Assembly: GCF_036898095.1 (NCBI RefSeq)
Contig: NC_090725.1
Span: 203,280,232 to 203,344,231, forward strand
DNA length: 64,000 nucleotides
Reading direction: 5' to 3'
Origin: Palaemon carinicauda
Lineage: Eukaryota; Arthropoda; Malacostraca; Decapoda; Palaemonidae
The translations under genes and the position numbers were made by a program. Numbering within the stretch: position 1 is the stretch's first letter; each line of letters starts with the position of its first letter. Positions 54,307 to 64,000 of this stretch are shown here, in pieces. Below the pieces are notes generated by a model. That model had not been told where the DNA came from and made no database searches. It saw only the letters and a list, made by a program, of their open reading frames with translations.

Positions 54307-57255
54307 TCATGTCCGCCTGGTCAACAAAAAAGCATTTGCTCCAACTTTGAACTTTTGAAGTTCTACTGATTCAACAACCCGATTAGGAAGATCATTCCAC
54401 AACTTGGTAACAGCTGGAATAAAACTTCTAGAGTACTGCGTAGTATTGAGTCTTATGATGGAGAAGGCCTGGCTATTAGAATTAACTGCCTGCCTAGTAT
54501 TACGAACAGGATAGAATTGTCCAGGGAGATCTGAATGTAAAGGATGGTCAGAGTTATGAAAAATCTTATGCAACATGCATAATGAACTAATTGATCGACG
54601 GTGCCAGAGATTAATATCTAGATCAGGAATAAGAAATTTAATAGACCGTAAGTTTCTGTCCAACAAATTAAGATGAGAATCAGCAGCTGAAGACCAGACA
54701 GGAGAACAATACTCAAAACAAGGTAGAATAAAAGAATTAAAACACTTCTTCAGAATAGATTGATCACCGAATATCTTAAAAGACTTTCTCAATAAGCCAA
54801 TTTTTTGTGCAATTGAAGAAGACACAGACCTTATATGTTTCTCAAAAGTAAATTTGCTGTCAAGAATCACGCCTAAAATTTTGAAAGAGTCATACAAATT
54901 TAAAGAAACATTATCAATACTGAGATCCGGATGTTGAGGAGCCACCGTCCTTGACCTACTTACAATCATACTTTGAGTTTTGTTAGGATTCAACTTCATA
55001 CCCCATAATTTGCACCATGCACTAATTTTAGCTAAATCTCTATTAAGGGATTCACCAACCCCAGATCTACATTCAGGGGATGGAATTGATGCAAAGAGAG
55101 TAGCATCATCTGCATATGCAACAAGCTTATTTTCTAGGCCAAACCACATGTCATGTGTATATAGTATGAAAAGTAATGGGCCAAGAACACTACCCTGTGG
55201 AACACCGGATATCACATTCCTATACTCACTATGGTGCCCATCAACAACAACTCTTTGAGATCTACTACTTAAAAAATCAATAATAATGCTAAGAAACGAC
55301 CCACCCACTCCCAACTGTTTCAGTTTGAAAACAAGGGCCTCATGATTAACACGGTCAAAGGCAGCACTAAAATCAAGGCCAATCATACGAACTTCCCGAC
55401 CACAATCAAGGGATTTCTGTACTGCATTGGAGATTGTAAGAAGGGCATCACATGCTCCAAGGTCTTTCCGAAAACCAAATTGCAAACTAGGGAATAGATG
55501 ATTACCTTCAGCAAACCTATTAAGACGTTTTGCCAGAAGACGTTCAAAAACTTTAGATAATATGGGAGTTATGGAAATTGGGCGGTAATCAGTGGGACTT
55601 GAGCTACCACAAACACATTTACATAGAGGAGTAACATTACCAATTCTCCAACAAGTGCTAAAAGCTCCTCTTCTTGCTAACTTGCGTAAAATAACAGATA
55701 ACTTTGGAGCTAAGAAATCTGCTGTCTATATAAAAAACAAAGGAAAAATACCATTAGGGTCTACACCTCCATAAGCATCAAGGTCCATCAACAGAGCTTT
55801 AATCTCACGAGATCGAAAAGCTAAACTAGTTATTTTAGCCTCAGGAAAACAGGAATGAGGAAGTTCAAGTTTTTCATTACTCTGTTTACTGTCAAAAACA
55901 TCAGCCAAAAGGGTTGCCTTTTCCTTTGGACAGTGAGTGACTGAGCCATCTGGTTTAAGTAAAGGAGGAACTGTTGCATCTACACCAAAGAGTGCAGATT
56001 TAAGGGTAGACCACCATTTATGTTCCTGAGTTGTACCAGAGAGGGTTTCTTTTATGATTAAATTGTACTCCTTTTCAGTTGAGGCATAAACTCTCTGAGC
56101 AAAAGCTCGAAGCTGAGTATAGTTGTTCTAGGTCAAATCTGATTTGTTACCCTTCCAAAGGTGATAGGCCTCCTGCTTCTCCAAATAAGCACGTCTACAA
56201 TCATCATTGAACCACGGTTTGTCCTTCATTCGGTACCTTAGCACACGAGAAGGGATACGCCTATCAATTATGTTGACTAGATTCTCATTCAAAGGGACAA
56301 CAGGATCTACACTATTATATAATTGTGACCAATTCAAGCACAAAAGATCATGCAAAATCCCATTCCAGTCTGCTTGGGATTTCATATAAATTTTTCAAGA
56401 ATATGATATATCAGGGACAGGCTGCTCAGTCTTCACTAATAATGAAATCAAGGCATGATCAGAAGTCCCGACTGGAGAACCAACCTTACTAGTTATAACG
56501 CCAGGGGAGTCAGTGTATACGAGGTCCAAGCAATTACCAGACCTGTGAGTAGCTTCATTTATGATTTGCTCACAGCCTGATTCCGAGGCAAAGTCTAAAG
56601 CTCTTAAGCCATGGCGATCGGTAGGAGAGATAGAACTCAACCACTCCCTATGGTGAGCATTAAAATCACCAACAAAGACAAACGAAGCCTTTCTATCATC
56701 TTCTTGTATCTTAGCCATAATGGTAAGAAGACAATCGAAGACAGAATCATCCATGTCTGGATTCCGGTAGATTGAACACAAATAAAAGTTGTTATGCCTG
56801 CCACAAACTTTTATTACCTGAATCTCATGACATCCACATTGATAGCAGAACTTATGAGAAGCAGGGTACTCGGTCCTAATATACACCGCCATTCCCCTGG
56901 CCCTAGGAATGAAATCACGTTTCAGCATTATTGGCTTCTTAAAACCAGTTATAAGGAGCTCAGATGAGTGCCTCATATTAGAAACCAAAGTTTCTGAGCA
57001 CAAAAGAATATCATACTGTCTGGACGCAACTGTAAGGTCTCGGATATTTGCATGAAGACCACGAATATTGCAATACAGAAGACGACATTGACGAAATCTA
57101 GGATGTACTGGTCCCGGATTTCGCTCAATGTCTCCAGACAGCATAAGAATTAATAGAAATAAAAAAGAGACATCATACTTAAAAACTAGATTAACAAGAA
57201 TTAAAACAAAAACAATACGTACAGAATAATAATAAAAGTGATTGATGATATCCAT
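54307..57255 (-). pseudogene. LINE-A ORF, endonuclease plus RT, three stops in one frame
   Basis: A single frame of about 983 codons with stops only at 56395-56397 (TGA), 56128-56130 (TAG) and 55726-55728 (TAG). Residues 1-41 are a hydrophobic leader and 42-49 are DIERNPGP. The endonuclease has LLYCNIRGLHANI, FVGDFNAHHREW and GTSDHALISLL. The RT has SPTDYRPISITPILSKVFE, GLDFSAAFDRVNHEAL, ISGVPQGSVLGPLLF and LVAYADDATLFAS with the catalytic Asp pair intact. The C-terminus (CFEYCSPVWSSAADSH, ...) carries no RNase H. There are no frameshifts, so it is a fairly young copy disabled by point mutations. The second stop replaces a Trp codon (TGG to TAG) judging from A1. Confidence 0.88.
57109..57132 (-). 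other. 2A-like motif DIERNPGP after hydrophobic leader
   Basis: Codons 42-49 of the LINE-A ORF read D-I-E-R-N-P-G-P, an exact match to the 2A consensus D-(V/I)-E-x-N-P-G-P. In known 2A peptides the ribosome skips the bond between the last Gly and Pro. Upstream residues 12-41 are mostly Val, Leu, Ile and Phe. The decayed copy A1 keeps N-I-E-R-N-L-G-P at 8212-8235. Confidence 0.8.
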
Positions 57256-57547
57256 AGACTATAGTAAAAAGTCGGAAAAACTGGTCAACATGGAGGAGCC
57301 GATACACCATGCAAGGCTAAATACCCTCCAGGATAGCCACTTCAACTGAAGGGAGGACAGTAAGGATGGTTTTGAGAAGAAAAAATCAGAAAAAGGAAAA
57401 GACAACCTCTTGATAAACCACCAGGCATCCATGGCCCTTCTATTAAGCCTGCCCAACACACCATTTCAAAAAAACAAGAGGAAGAAAAAAAAATAAGATA
57501 GAATAGTGTGCCCGAGTGTACACTAATAAAGGGTGGCAGCCCTTAAA

Positions 57548-57676
57548 CTCTAAGAATCAGAGAAAGATCTTCAAGAAATTAATAATAATACTCTAAGAAT
57601 TAGAGGAAGATCTTCAAGAAATCAAAAATAAAGCTGTAAAAACCAGAGAAAGATATTCAAGAAATCAACGTTAATG
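57548..57676. repeat. 43-bp tandem repeat, three units
   Basis: Units start at 57548, 57591 and 57634 and share 'agag(a/g)aagat(c/a)ttcaagaaat'. Lies between LINE-A copy A3 and the Gypsy element. Confidence 0.8.
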
Positions 57677-58224
57677 AATCTAGAATTTCGACTAAGTAAC
57701 ATAGTCCATCGAAGTCTGCAACATTTGATGAGTGTTATACATACAAACTGATGAACTGGATCTTCAATCAACATCCTAGGAAACCCAAGGACTGACATTC
57801 AACGCTTACAAAACATATCCAGGAAGCACTACATTCAACGGAAACTCGGACGAAACATCGCTAACAAACATCAAGAGAGAGAGAGGATGTGACGACATCA
57901 CACAGAACCATATATAAGCTAAGTACAATTTTCAAATTCATTTCAGTTTGGGCAGTGAAGTGTAGTTATCACGAGTCGTTAGTCGATTATTACTGGGGTG
58001 AGTGGTTTGCTAATCTTTTATTTTCCTTTCATTAAAGGAAACTGTGTTTAACTCCGAATTCTCATCTAGAATTTTTTCTCTCTTTGTGCTAATTCCGTTT
58101 TCTTTCAGAAATTTACGGGAAATATCTTTGTGTTCCGTTTTCTTTCAGAAATTCTCGGGAAATGTCTTGGGATTAGTAGCATTGTTTTGGGGAATTTTAT
58201 TATAATCTTTGTCAGTGGGTACTT

Positions 58225-59397
58225 ATGCGTTTACGCAGTGGACGTCTGTATTCATATAGATATTTTGATAGAATTGCAAGGGGTCGAAGAGATAGGAAAA
58301 GAAATACAGCAGTCATGACGCCCCCTGTGAGCCCCACCCCTGGACCTAGTGGCGTAGGACAGATTAATCCTCTCCCGATTGTGACGCTTGTAAATGCCAG
58401 GTCTGCAATCCTTCCTTTTCAGGGTCGGGTTAATGGGTTCTTGCCTCAAAATGTGGAGTCATGGATTTCATCCGTCGATGCCCATTTAAATGCCAAACAA
58501 ATCGTAGACCCTTTTGTACAATTACAAGAAGCTAAAAGTTTTATAGATTTTTCTAAGGGGGATGCGAGTGCGTATTTAAGAGGTGTTTCATTTCAAGAAG
58601 CAGTTACCTGGGATGATTTCAAAGTTAGGTTACGCGCAGTCTATGGGGGTGAAGAAGCCTTGGATGTAGTATTAACGTTAAGAAATACACTTAATTAAGC
58701 CACTATGAATCGGCTTAATGTTATTGAGAGAGCAGCTCTCATAGCTGATAGGCTTAATGAATATCAGGATATTTTAGGTAATTCCACTTGGGTTACTAGA
58801 GATAACGTCTCCGTGAAAGATTTTTTACGATTAATGTATTTAACTTGCATGACACTTATGTTGCGTGAAGCTTTAGTGCGGTGTTTTGATAAAAAGTTAA
58901 CGCCTGCAAGTACGGAATTGGATGTATATAAACAGATAAAAAAACACATGGCTAAGTGTCCAGATCTCGATCCCGTGTTAACTCAAGTTTTTGCAAAGAA
59001 TGAAACAAAGCCACAAACAGTGAACGTAGGTAATAATAGTCAAGTAGCGGGAATGACGTGTTATAATTGCAAACGTCAAGGTCACTTAAGCGCGGACTGC
59101 AGAACGAAATTCTGTTCGATACATAATAGTTCGACTCATTCGTACAATCAATGTTACTCGCGTAAGACACAACTGAATCCCAGAAATACACAGTCAATTC
59201 CACAGTCAGTTCCATATGGAAATAAAAAGAAAAATCCTCATTTTAACAATAAGAAGAAACAACCAAATGTCAATGCAGTTCAGAGTCCGAAACAAACAAA
59301 CACTTCTTCGAATATCGCTGAGCCTGGGTCGTCAAACCAGACCTTGCAAAGTCAGACTAATTTTCAGAATGTGCAGAGCAAAGCAAATACCACATAG
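58225..59397 (+). pseudogene. Gypsy Gag with zinc knuckle, one stop
   Basis: One frame from the ATG at 58225, broken by a TAA at 58696-58698. It continues from the ATG at 58705 to a TAG at 59395-59397. The capsid-like part has FLPQNVESWISSVDAHLN and WDDFKVRLRAVYGG. The nucleocapsid part has a CCHC knuckle (CYNCKRQGHLSADC) followed by a second Cys/His cluster (CSIHNSSTHSYNQC). The tail is Asn/Gln/Lys-rich. Pol begins in the -1 frame around the Gag stop. Function in an intact element: particle assembly and RNA packaging. Confidence 0.8.
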
Positions 59398-59441
59398 TTA
59401 ACTCCAGTGGGGAAGAGAGTGATGTTGGGTCAAGGTCATTC

Positions 59442-61926
59442 ATGTCAACATCAATAGTATTGAATAATCAATTTAATGTTTTGTCAGATAATTGTGAGGC
59501 AATAGATTTTCCTATGAAACACACGGCCGAATTAAGTAAAACAGTGCATGCTCCCGTAGATTTGCAACGAATTCATACAATAATAAGCCAAAATGAGTTA
59601 CGACCAACCTTATATGCTGTAAATTTAGAACACAAATCCTTTACGTTATTTTTTTACTCTGGTAGTCCACGTAATATCATGGATTTGAGGACACATCATT
59701 TGTTGTTTTCCAACTTTCCGATTGAAAAATCCGGAGTTAGACTCTCAGGTATAGGAAATAATGAATTAAATATCATAGGCATAACTCATGTTCAATTCAA
59801 AGTCGGTAAACGCACGTTTGCCGATACATTTGTTGTTGTACAAAACATTGATATGTATCCAGCTGTAATTATAGGATACCCATCTATGGGAAATCAAAAC
59901 ATTATCTTAGCCCCTGCCAAGCACGGCGTGTATATCAAAGGGAAATTCTATAAGTCTTCTAATACCTTAAAATCAGTTTTGGATAAAAAGGAGACGACAA
60001 ATGTAACCGTAACGTACGTTGAAGAACCAATAACTTGTCTCACTAATAAAGAAATAATATACGCGACCCAGCAGAATTCTCGTTCACCCGTAATATCATC
60101 TTGCACGCAATCTATCGAGCCAAATGTACCTTCGTATTTGATAGTGCAAATAAAGAAAACATTACCGGGATCTGAAATATTAATCCTTTCCGACACTTTG
60201 AAAACTAACGGATTGTCTGTCACACAAGCTATTTATACAGTAGGCTCACATCAACAATGTAATATTGAAGTCTGTAATCATTTAAATAACACTTTAGTAA
60301 TTCACAAAAATCAACATATCTTGGATGTAGAAGTTTATAAACATCGTATTCTTACCGTTGCTGAAATCAATCACTCTCAATCAGTTGCAGATGAATCCCT
60401 TTTGCAATCTATTAAAAATAAAATCAATAAAGACATTCAAGACGAAGAAATTCAGCTGAAAATTTTTGGACTTTTAACTAAATATCATGATGTTTTTTCC
60501 ACTACGGATTGATCCTTAGGAAAAACAGATGTGATCGAGCATCAAATAAGGTTAAAGGACAAGCAGAAAATTATCTATGTACCCTCGTACAGACTCCCTA
60601 TGACATTCCAGAATGAAATAAATGATGAAGTAGGTAAAATGCTAGAAGAAGGAGTCATTAGGAAATCAAACAGCCCTTATAATTTTCCATTAATAGTTGA
60701 ACCGAAAAAAGATCGAACATGGCGTATCTGCGTCGACTTCCGTCGTCTAAACGAGGAGACGATCCCTGATCGATTCCCAGTGCCATGTACTGACGATATT
60801 TTGTCTTTGTTAGGTCAGAATAAATATTTTACCAGTTTGGACTTACTTAAAGGCTTTCACCAGATATCATTAGCAGAAGATAGTATCCCATACACAGCCT
60901 TCAGCACAGCCAGGGGACATTATGAATTTTTACGGATGCCTTTTGGTTTACGTTGTGCTCCTATAACATTTACAAGAATGATTAACATAGTGTTTGGAGA
61001 CTTGTTAGGGTATATATTGCATGCCTATATGGATGATCTTGTAATCTTTTCCAACACCTTAGAAGAACATCTACGTAAGTTAGAATTAGTACTACAGAGA
61101 TTAAGACAACATAACTTAAGGGTAAAGATTAGTAAGTGTGAATTTTTCAAAACAGAATTAATATATTTGGGTTTCATGGTGTCAAGCCAAGGTCTTAAAG
61201 TAGTCCATGATAAGGTGTCGGCTATACGTAATTTTCCCATACCTACTAATGTCAAGGGAATACAGCAATTTCTGGGTTGTAGTGTATATTACAGGCGTTT
61301 TATACGCAACTGTTCAATAATAGCCGCTCCTTTAACTGATCTTACGAAGATGGGCGTAGATTTCATATGGTATGAGCATCATCAACAGGCGTTTAATACC
61401 TTGAAAGATGAACTGTGTAGTTCTCCTATCTTAAAATTTCCTGACTTCGGTAAGAAATTCCTCATTGCAACAGACGCCTCAGACTTAGGAGTAGGAGGGG
61501 TATTGCTTCAGCAATATGATAAACAATTTTTCCCGATAGCTTTTTATTCTCGAAAATTGAGAACTTCCGAAAGTAAGTATGCAGTAATAGACAAGGAAGG
61601 GCTAGCTATTGTTAATTCACTAGTGCATTTTAAGTTCATAATTTACGGTTATCCCGTTAAGGTTCTTACTGACCATAAACCACTAACCGAGTTCTTTAAA
61701 GGCTTCAACCACAGATTTTGGCGCAAGAATCGGGTATTTACCTGGGAAAGCAAATATCATTGCGGATGCATTATCACGCAATCCCGTGTCATCTTGTACG
61801 GAGCCTTTAGCTGAATTAATAGATATATCAACATCCATGCCTATTGTTAAAACGATATCTGAACAAGAAGATTTAGGCTGGAGCGCTGAATTATTACAGA
61901 CTGAGCAAAGAAAAGATCAGAACTAA
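59442..61926 (+). pseudogene. Gypsy protease-RT-RNase H, stop and deletion
   Basis: The frame from 59442 has one TGA at 60510-60512. The retropepsin site reads LFFYSGSPRN: the catalytic Asp of the DSG/DTG motif is Tyr (codon 59655-59657). The RT is intact in its motifs: WRICVDFRRLNEETIPD, FTSLDLLKGFHQISL, FLRMPFGLRCAP and AYMDDLVIF. RNase H shows IATDASDLGVGG and VIDKEGLAIV. Near 61715 a deletion with frame change removes the end of RNase H; the conserved YLPGKANIIADALSR appears in the next frame (about 61740-61784). The sequence then stops at about 61926 without any integrase zinc-binding or DDE motif. Confidence 0.85.
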
Positions 61927-61955
61927 GGAATCAGTTAGCTTCAATCAATCAAATT

Positions 61956-63080
61956 ATGGATTTAGTAAATGAGCATTCAAGTAATATCATTCAGATTATG
62001 GAAGTACAGGATTTGTTGGAAACGTTAACGTATTATGATTCAAAGATAGATCACATACATAACAGAATTGCACATTTCATTGAGAAATCCAAGGATTATG
62101 TAGAAGCTATCACGTTAGCAACTAAAGGTGTACTGTTGCCCCATTTGTTGCCTATAAATTACTTAAAGTTAGTTCTGGGGAATGGAAGGGATAAACTAGG
62201 CTATGTTCCTTTGTTAGGCGAACGTAGGATAGAATTTTATTACAGCCTAATTACAGTAAGCGTTGAAAATAACAAGATTAGGATTACAATTCCCTTTGAT
62301 TCTTCTGATGCCTGGCAATCTTACAGGATATCACCATTTCCGACTTTCATGACGAATCACTCAAATCCAGTAATATCCAGTTTGACAGGACACGTATTGA
62401 TTTCCCCAGACAAGGAAACATATACGGTCATTAAAGACTTAAATCAATTAACTCACTGTTCAGACGCAATGGATAGAAAAATATGTACAGCTGACTCATT
62501 TGAATTCCATAAAAACTTAATGGATTCATGCGAGTTAGGTATAGTGTTAGACGATGCTCTCTCCCATACAAGTGAAAATTGTCTGGATAAGCTTTATCCC
62601 TTTGACAATAATGAGTTCAATTGCAGACTGAACAATGGCTCGTGGATACGATACGACAAGGACGGCTTCAATGTATCATGCCCTGATGGATCCACGTCCT
62701 TCACCCACATCTTCGTCGCAGCAGATGGTTGTATCGGGACTTCCCCTAATTCCATGGTGACTGGTCTACGGAAACTCATCAGAGAACGAGCCTACTTCGT
62801 GAACTTCACATGGACCTCTACAATGCCAGCACTCCCTCTCCCGTATAACAGACAGGTTGCAAAGCGGTTGATGAAATTGACTGAGATGGACCACCTGTCA
62901 CCGACTTATAAGGAATTTCTTCACCCCATACTGCTAGCAGGATTAAGTGTGACGGTGATGATATTTATCGCCGTGAACATCCTTGTTTGGCGTAGGTTAC
63001 GGAACAGTTGGAAGCTAAAACAGAACGTTTTGCCATGTCCAGACAAAACTCCTTATTTAATTCAGTTTAAAGCCGTTTGA
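61956..63080 (+). pseudogene. Env-like protein, N-terminally truncated
   Basis: A 374-residue open frame resembling the C-terminal part of envelope proteins of Env-bearing arthropod Gypsy elements (errantivirus type). Seen: an amphipathic helical N-terminal region, GVLLPHLLPINYLK, several cysteines, three N-glycosylation-type sites (for example NGS and NVS), one hydrophobic transmembrane segment at residues 324-345 and a short basic cytoplasmic tail. No signal peptide and no surface-subunit half are present, because the open frame starts just after the pol deletion junction at about 61926. In an intact relative this protein would mediate membrane fusion. Not functional as it stands (inference). 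Confidence 0.65.
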
Positions 63081-63082
63081 AG

Positions 63083-63360
63083 TGGCCACCTCATTCGCTA
63101 AAGGAGTAAAATGCTCTGGAAATTGTGTGTGTACGAAAAGCAGTTAGTACGCTAGTAATATGTAATTGAAGAAATTATTGAACATTGCATTGTTAAAATA
63201 CATTTTAAAAAAAAACATTTAAAAAAAAAATATAAATAATTTTTTCTCTCGGCATCTAATAAAATATATAAGCCGGAATGTTAAAAGAAAAGAGAAAAAA
63301 AAATAAAGGCAACAGAATCTATGGGTATTTAATAAAATATATCAGCCCTATATATATATA
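63083..63360. other. AT-rich stretch between Gypsy and Tigger
   Basis: A-rich runs at 63209-63217 and 63222-63231, and repeated 'taataaaatatat' phrases. No LTR copy of the region before 58225 could be recognised. Ends in TATATATATA, the target of the Tigger. Confidence 0.5.
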
Positions 63361-64000
63361 CAGTAGAACCTCGGTTTACGAACGACTCCGCTTACGAATT
63401 TTTCGGTTTACGAAGGGACTTTCTCTGAAAAATTCGTCTCGGTTAACGAATATTGTATCGGTTAACGAATTTAAATTTCCCTCCCACGCGCCGTTTTTTG
63501 TGGAAAAGTGTTAACGCCGCGCTTCCCGATCGCATTTTTCATGGAAATATCTCACAATGGAGTCACGTGACTCCTCCCACGCATACCTACCACCCCCTAA
63601 ACCCCTTTATTACCCCCTTCACTCGTTCATTATCTCAGTAACCGCCGTCTCGATAGCATACATACTTAGTGAATTCGTGGACGATTTCTTTGTGATTTTT
63701 ACACTTGGTTTGTGATTTGTTTTATTTTCACTCATTTGTGATTAAAGTACTGTACTGTATTATTGTGATAGACAATGGCTCCTAAGATGTCGAAGAAGGA
63801 AAGCAGTAAGAAGAAGCTGATGATAACGATCGAGATGAAGAAGGAGATCATCGAGAAGCATGAACAAGGCATGCGTGTGAAAGACATTGCTAGTTTTTTC
63901 AATCGCTCGCAGTCGACGATATGCACAATATTAAAGAAAAAAGAAGAAATAAAGGCGGCTAAAGTAGCTAAAGGTGTATCGTCGTTATCAAAACAACGGC
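63361..64000 (+). mobile_element. Tigger/pogo DNA transposon, left part (runs off window)
   Basis: The terminal repeat CAGTAGAACCTCGGTTTACG begins right after TA at 63359-63360. Subterminal copies of (C)GGTTTACGAA or (C)GGTTAACGAA occur at about 63373, 63389 (diverged), 63404, 63440 and 63459 and are probable transposase binding sites. Transposase coding starts at 63775. The right end lies outside the window. Confidence 0.9.
63775..64000 (+). CDS. Tigger transposase N-terminus, open at window end
   Basis: The ATG at 63775 opens a frame that is uninterrupted for 75 codons to the window edge. It starts MAPKMSKKESSKKKL and continues IEMKKEIIEKHEQGMRVKDI and FFNRSQSTICTILKKKEEI. This is the N-terminal helix-turn-helix (CENP-B/Psq type) of Tigger transposases, which binds the terminal repeats; the DDE catalytic part would follow downstream. 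Unlike the copy at 19456-22243 there is no stop or frameshift in the visible part, so this element may be young. Confidence 0.88.
   Translation, partial: MAPKMSKKESSKKKLMITIEMKKEIIEKHEQGMRVKDIASFFNRSQSTICTILKKKEEIKAAKVAKGVSSLSKQR

Larger units (their letters stand above)
54062..57524 (-). mobile_element. LINE-A copy A3, best preserved
   Basis: Minus strand: leader from 57524 (5'-truncated about 440 bases short of the A1 start), ORF 57255-54307, 3' region with the family signature (aaaaatagcccagtgaggaa, gctacaaccctaattgg) and an interrupted (TAA)n tail at about 54062-54083. It serves as the reference copy for placing the other LINE-A fragments. Inserted antisense to WDR6. Confidence 0.9.
57900..63100 (+). 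mobile_element. Gypsy-like (Ty3) element with Env-like ORF, defective
   Basis: + strand order: leader (about 57900-58224, with TATATAA near 57911), Gag, protease-RT-RNase H, then an Env-like ORF. No integrase is present, and no pair of LTRs could be matched by eye, so the boundaries are approximate. The leader contains a direct duplication (about 58096 and 58134: ttccgttttctttcagaaat). Its two CTTTCAG strings look like splice acceptors. Endogenous, broken by stops and internal deletions. Confidence 0.75.

Overview
This is a eukaryotic, intron-rich, repeat-saturated window. It looks like a decapod crustacean (inference): very dense (AT)n, (ATT)n and (GA)n microsatellites; DIRS1-type tyrosine-recombinase retrotransposons of the kind reported as common in Decapoda; several LINE families; pogo/Tigger transposons; and an Env-bearing Gypsy element. 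Nothing bacterial (operons, ribosome binding sites, CRISPR) is present.

The only host gene I can support is a WDR6-like gene on the + strand. WDR6 is the WD40 partner of the FTSJ1/Trm7 tRNA wobble-position ribose methyltransferase. Six consecutive exons are visible: 6435-6577, 30180-30410, 30597-30785, 33414-33717, 33902-34103 and 53300-53456. All splice signals and codon phases agree. Two introns are huge (about 23.6 kb and 19.2 kb) because mobile elements have piled into them. The upstream exons and the last exons are not recognised here.

Layout: 1-6.4 kb, 5' flank or intron with LINE scraps, long AT microsatellites and a tandem array of about 338-bp tRNA-SINE-like units. 6.9-18.1 kb, two copies of one LINE family (called LINE-A here) lying tail to tail, the second interrupted by an RTE-like fragment and by a nearly complete CR1 element. 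18.1-23.1 kb, a second LINE (LINE-B) split by a decayed Tigger. 23.1-30 kb, MITE-like copies, LINE-A and LINE-B fragments, and pieces of two other LINEs. 30.2-34.1 kb, a cluster of four WDR6 exons. 35.9-44.2 kb, LINE-A fragments and an old + strand DIRS remnant. 44.24-53.02 kb, a structurally complete minus-strand DIRS1-like element with inverted terminal repeats and an internal complementary region. 54.06-57.5 kb, the best preserved LINE-A copy. About 57.9-63.1 kb, a Gypsy-like element with an Env-like ORF but no integrase. 63.36 kb to the window end, the start of a second, apparently intact Tigger.

Most notable: (i) LINE-A starts with a hydrophobic leader followed by a 2A-type motif; (ii) LINE-A has short internally deleted derivatives that keep both ends; (iii) the CR1 ORF1 combines a PHD finger with four CCCH fingers; (iv) the DIRS internal complementary region matches both element ends fused, as the circle model predicts, and its Gag/recombinase frame stays open across the whole RT ORF; (v) tRNA-like promoter boxes recur in a satellite-like array. 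I see no defence system or operon-like novelty. All family assignments are from reading protein motifs by eye.
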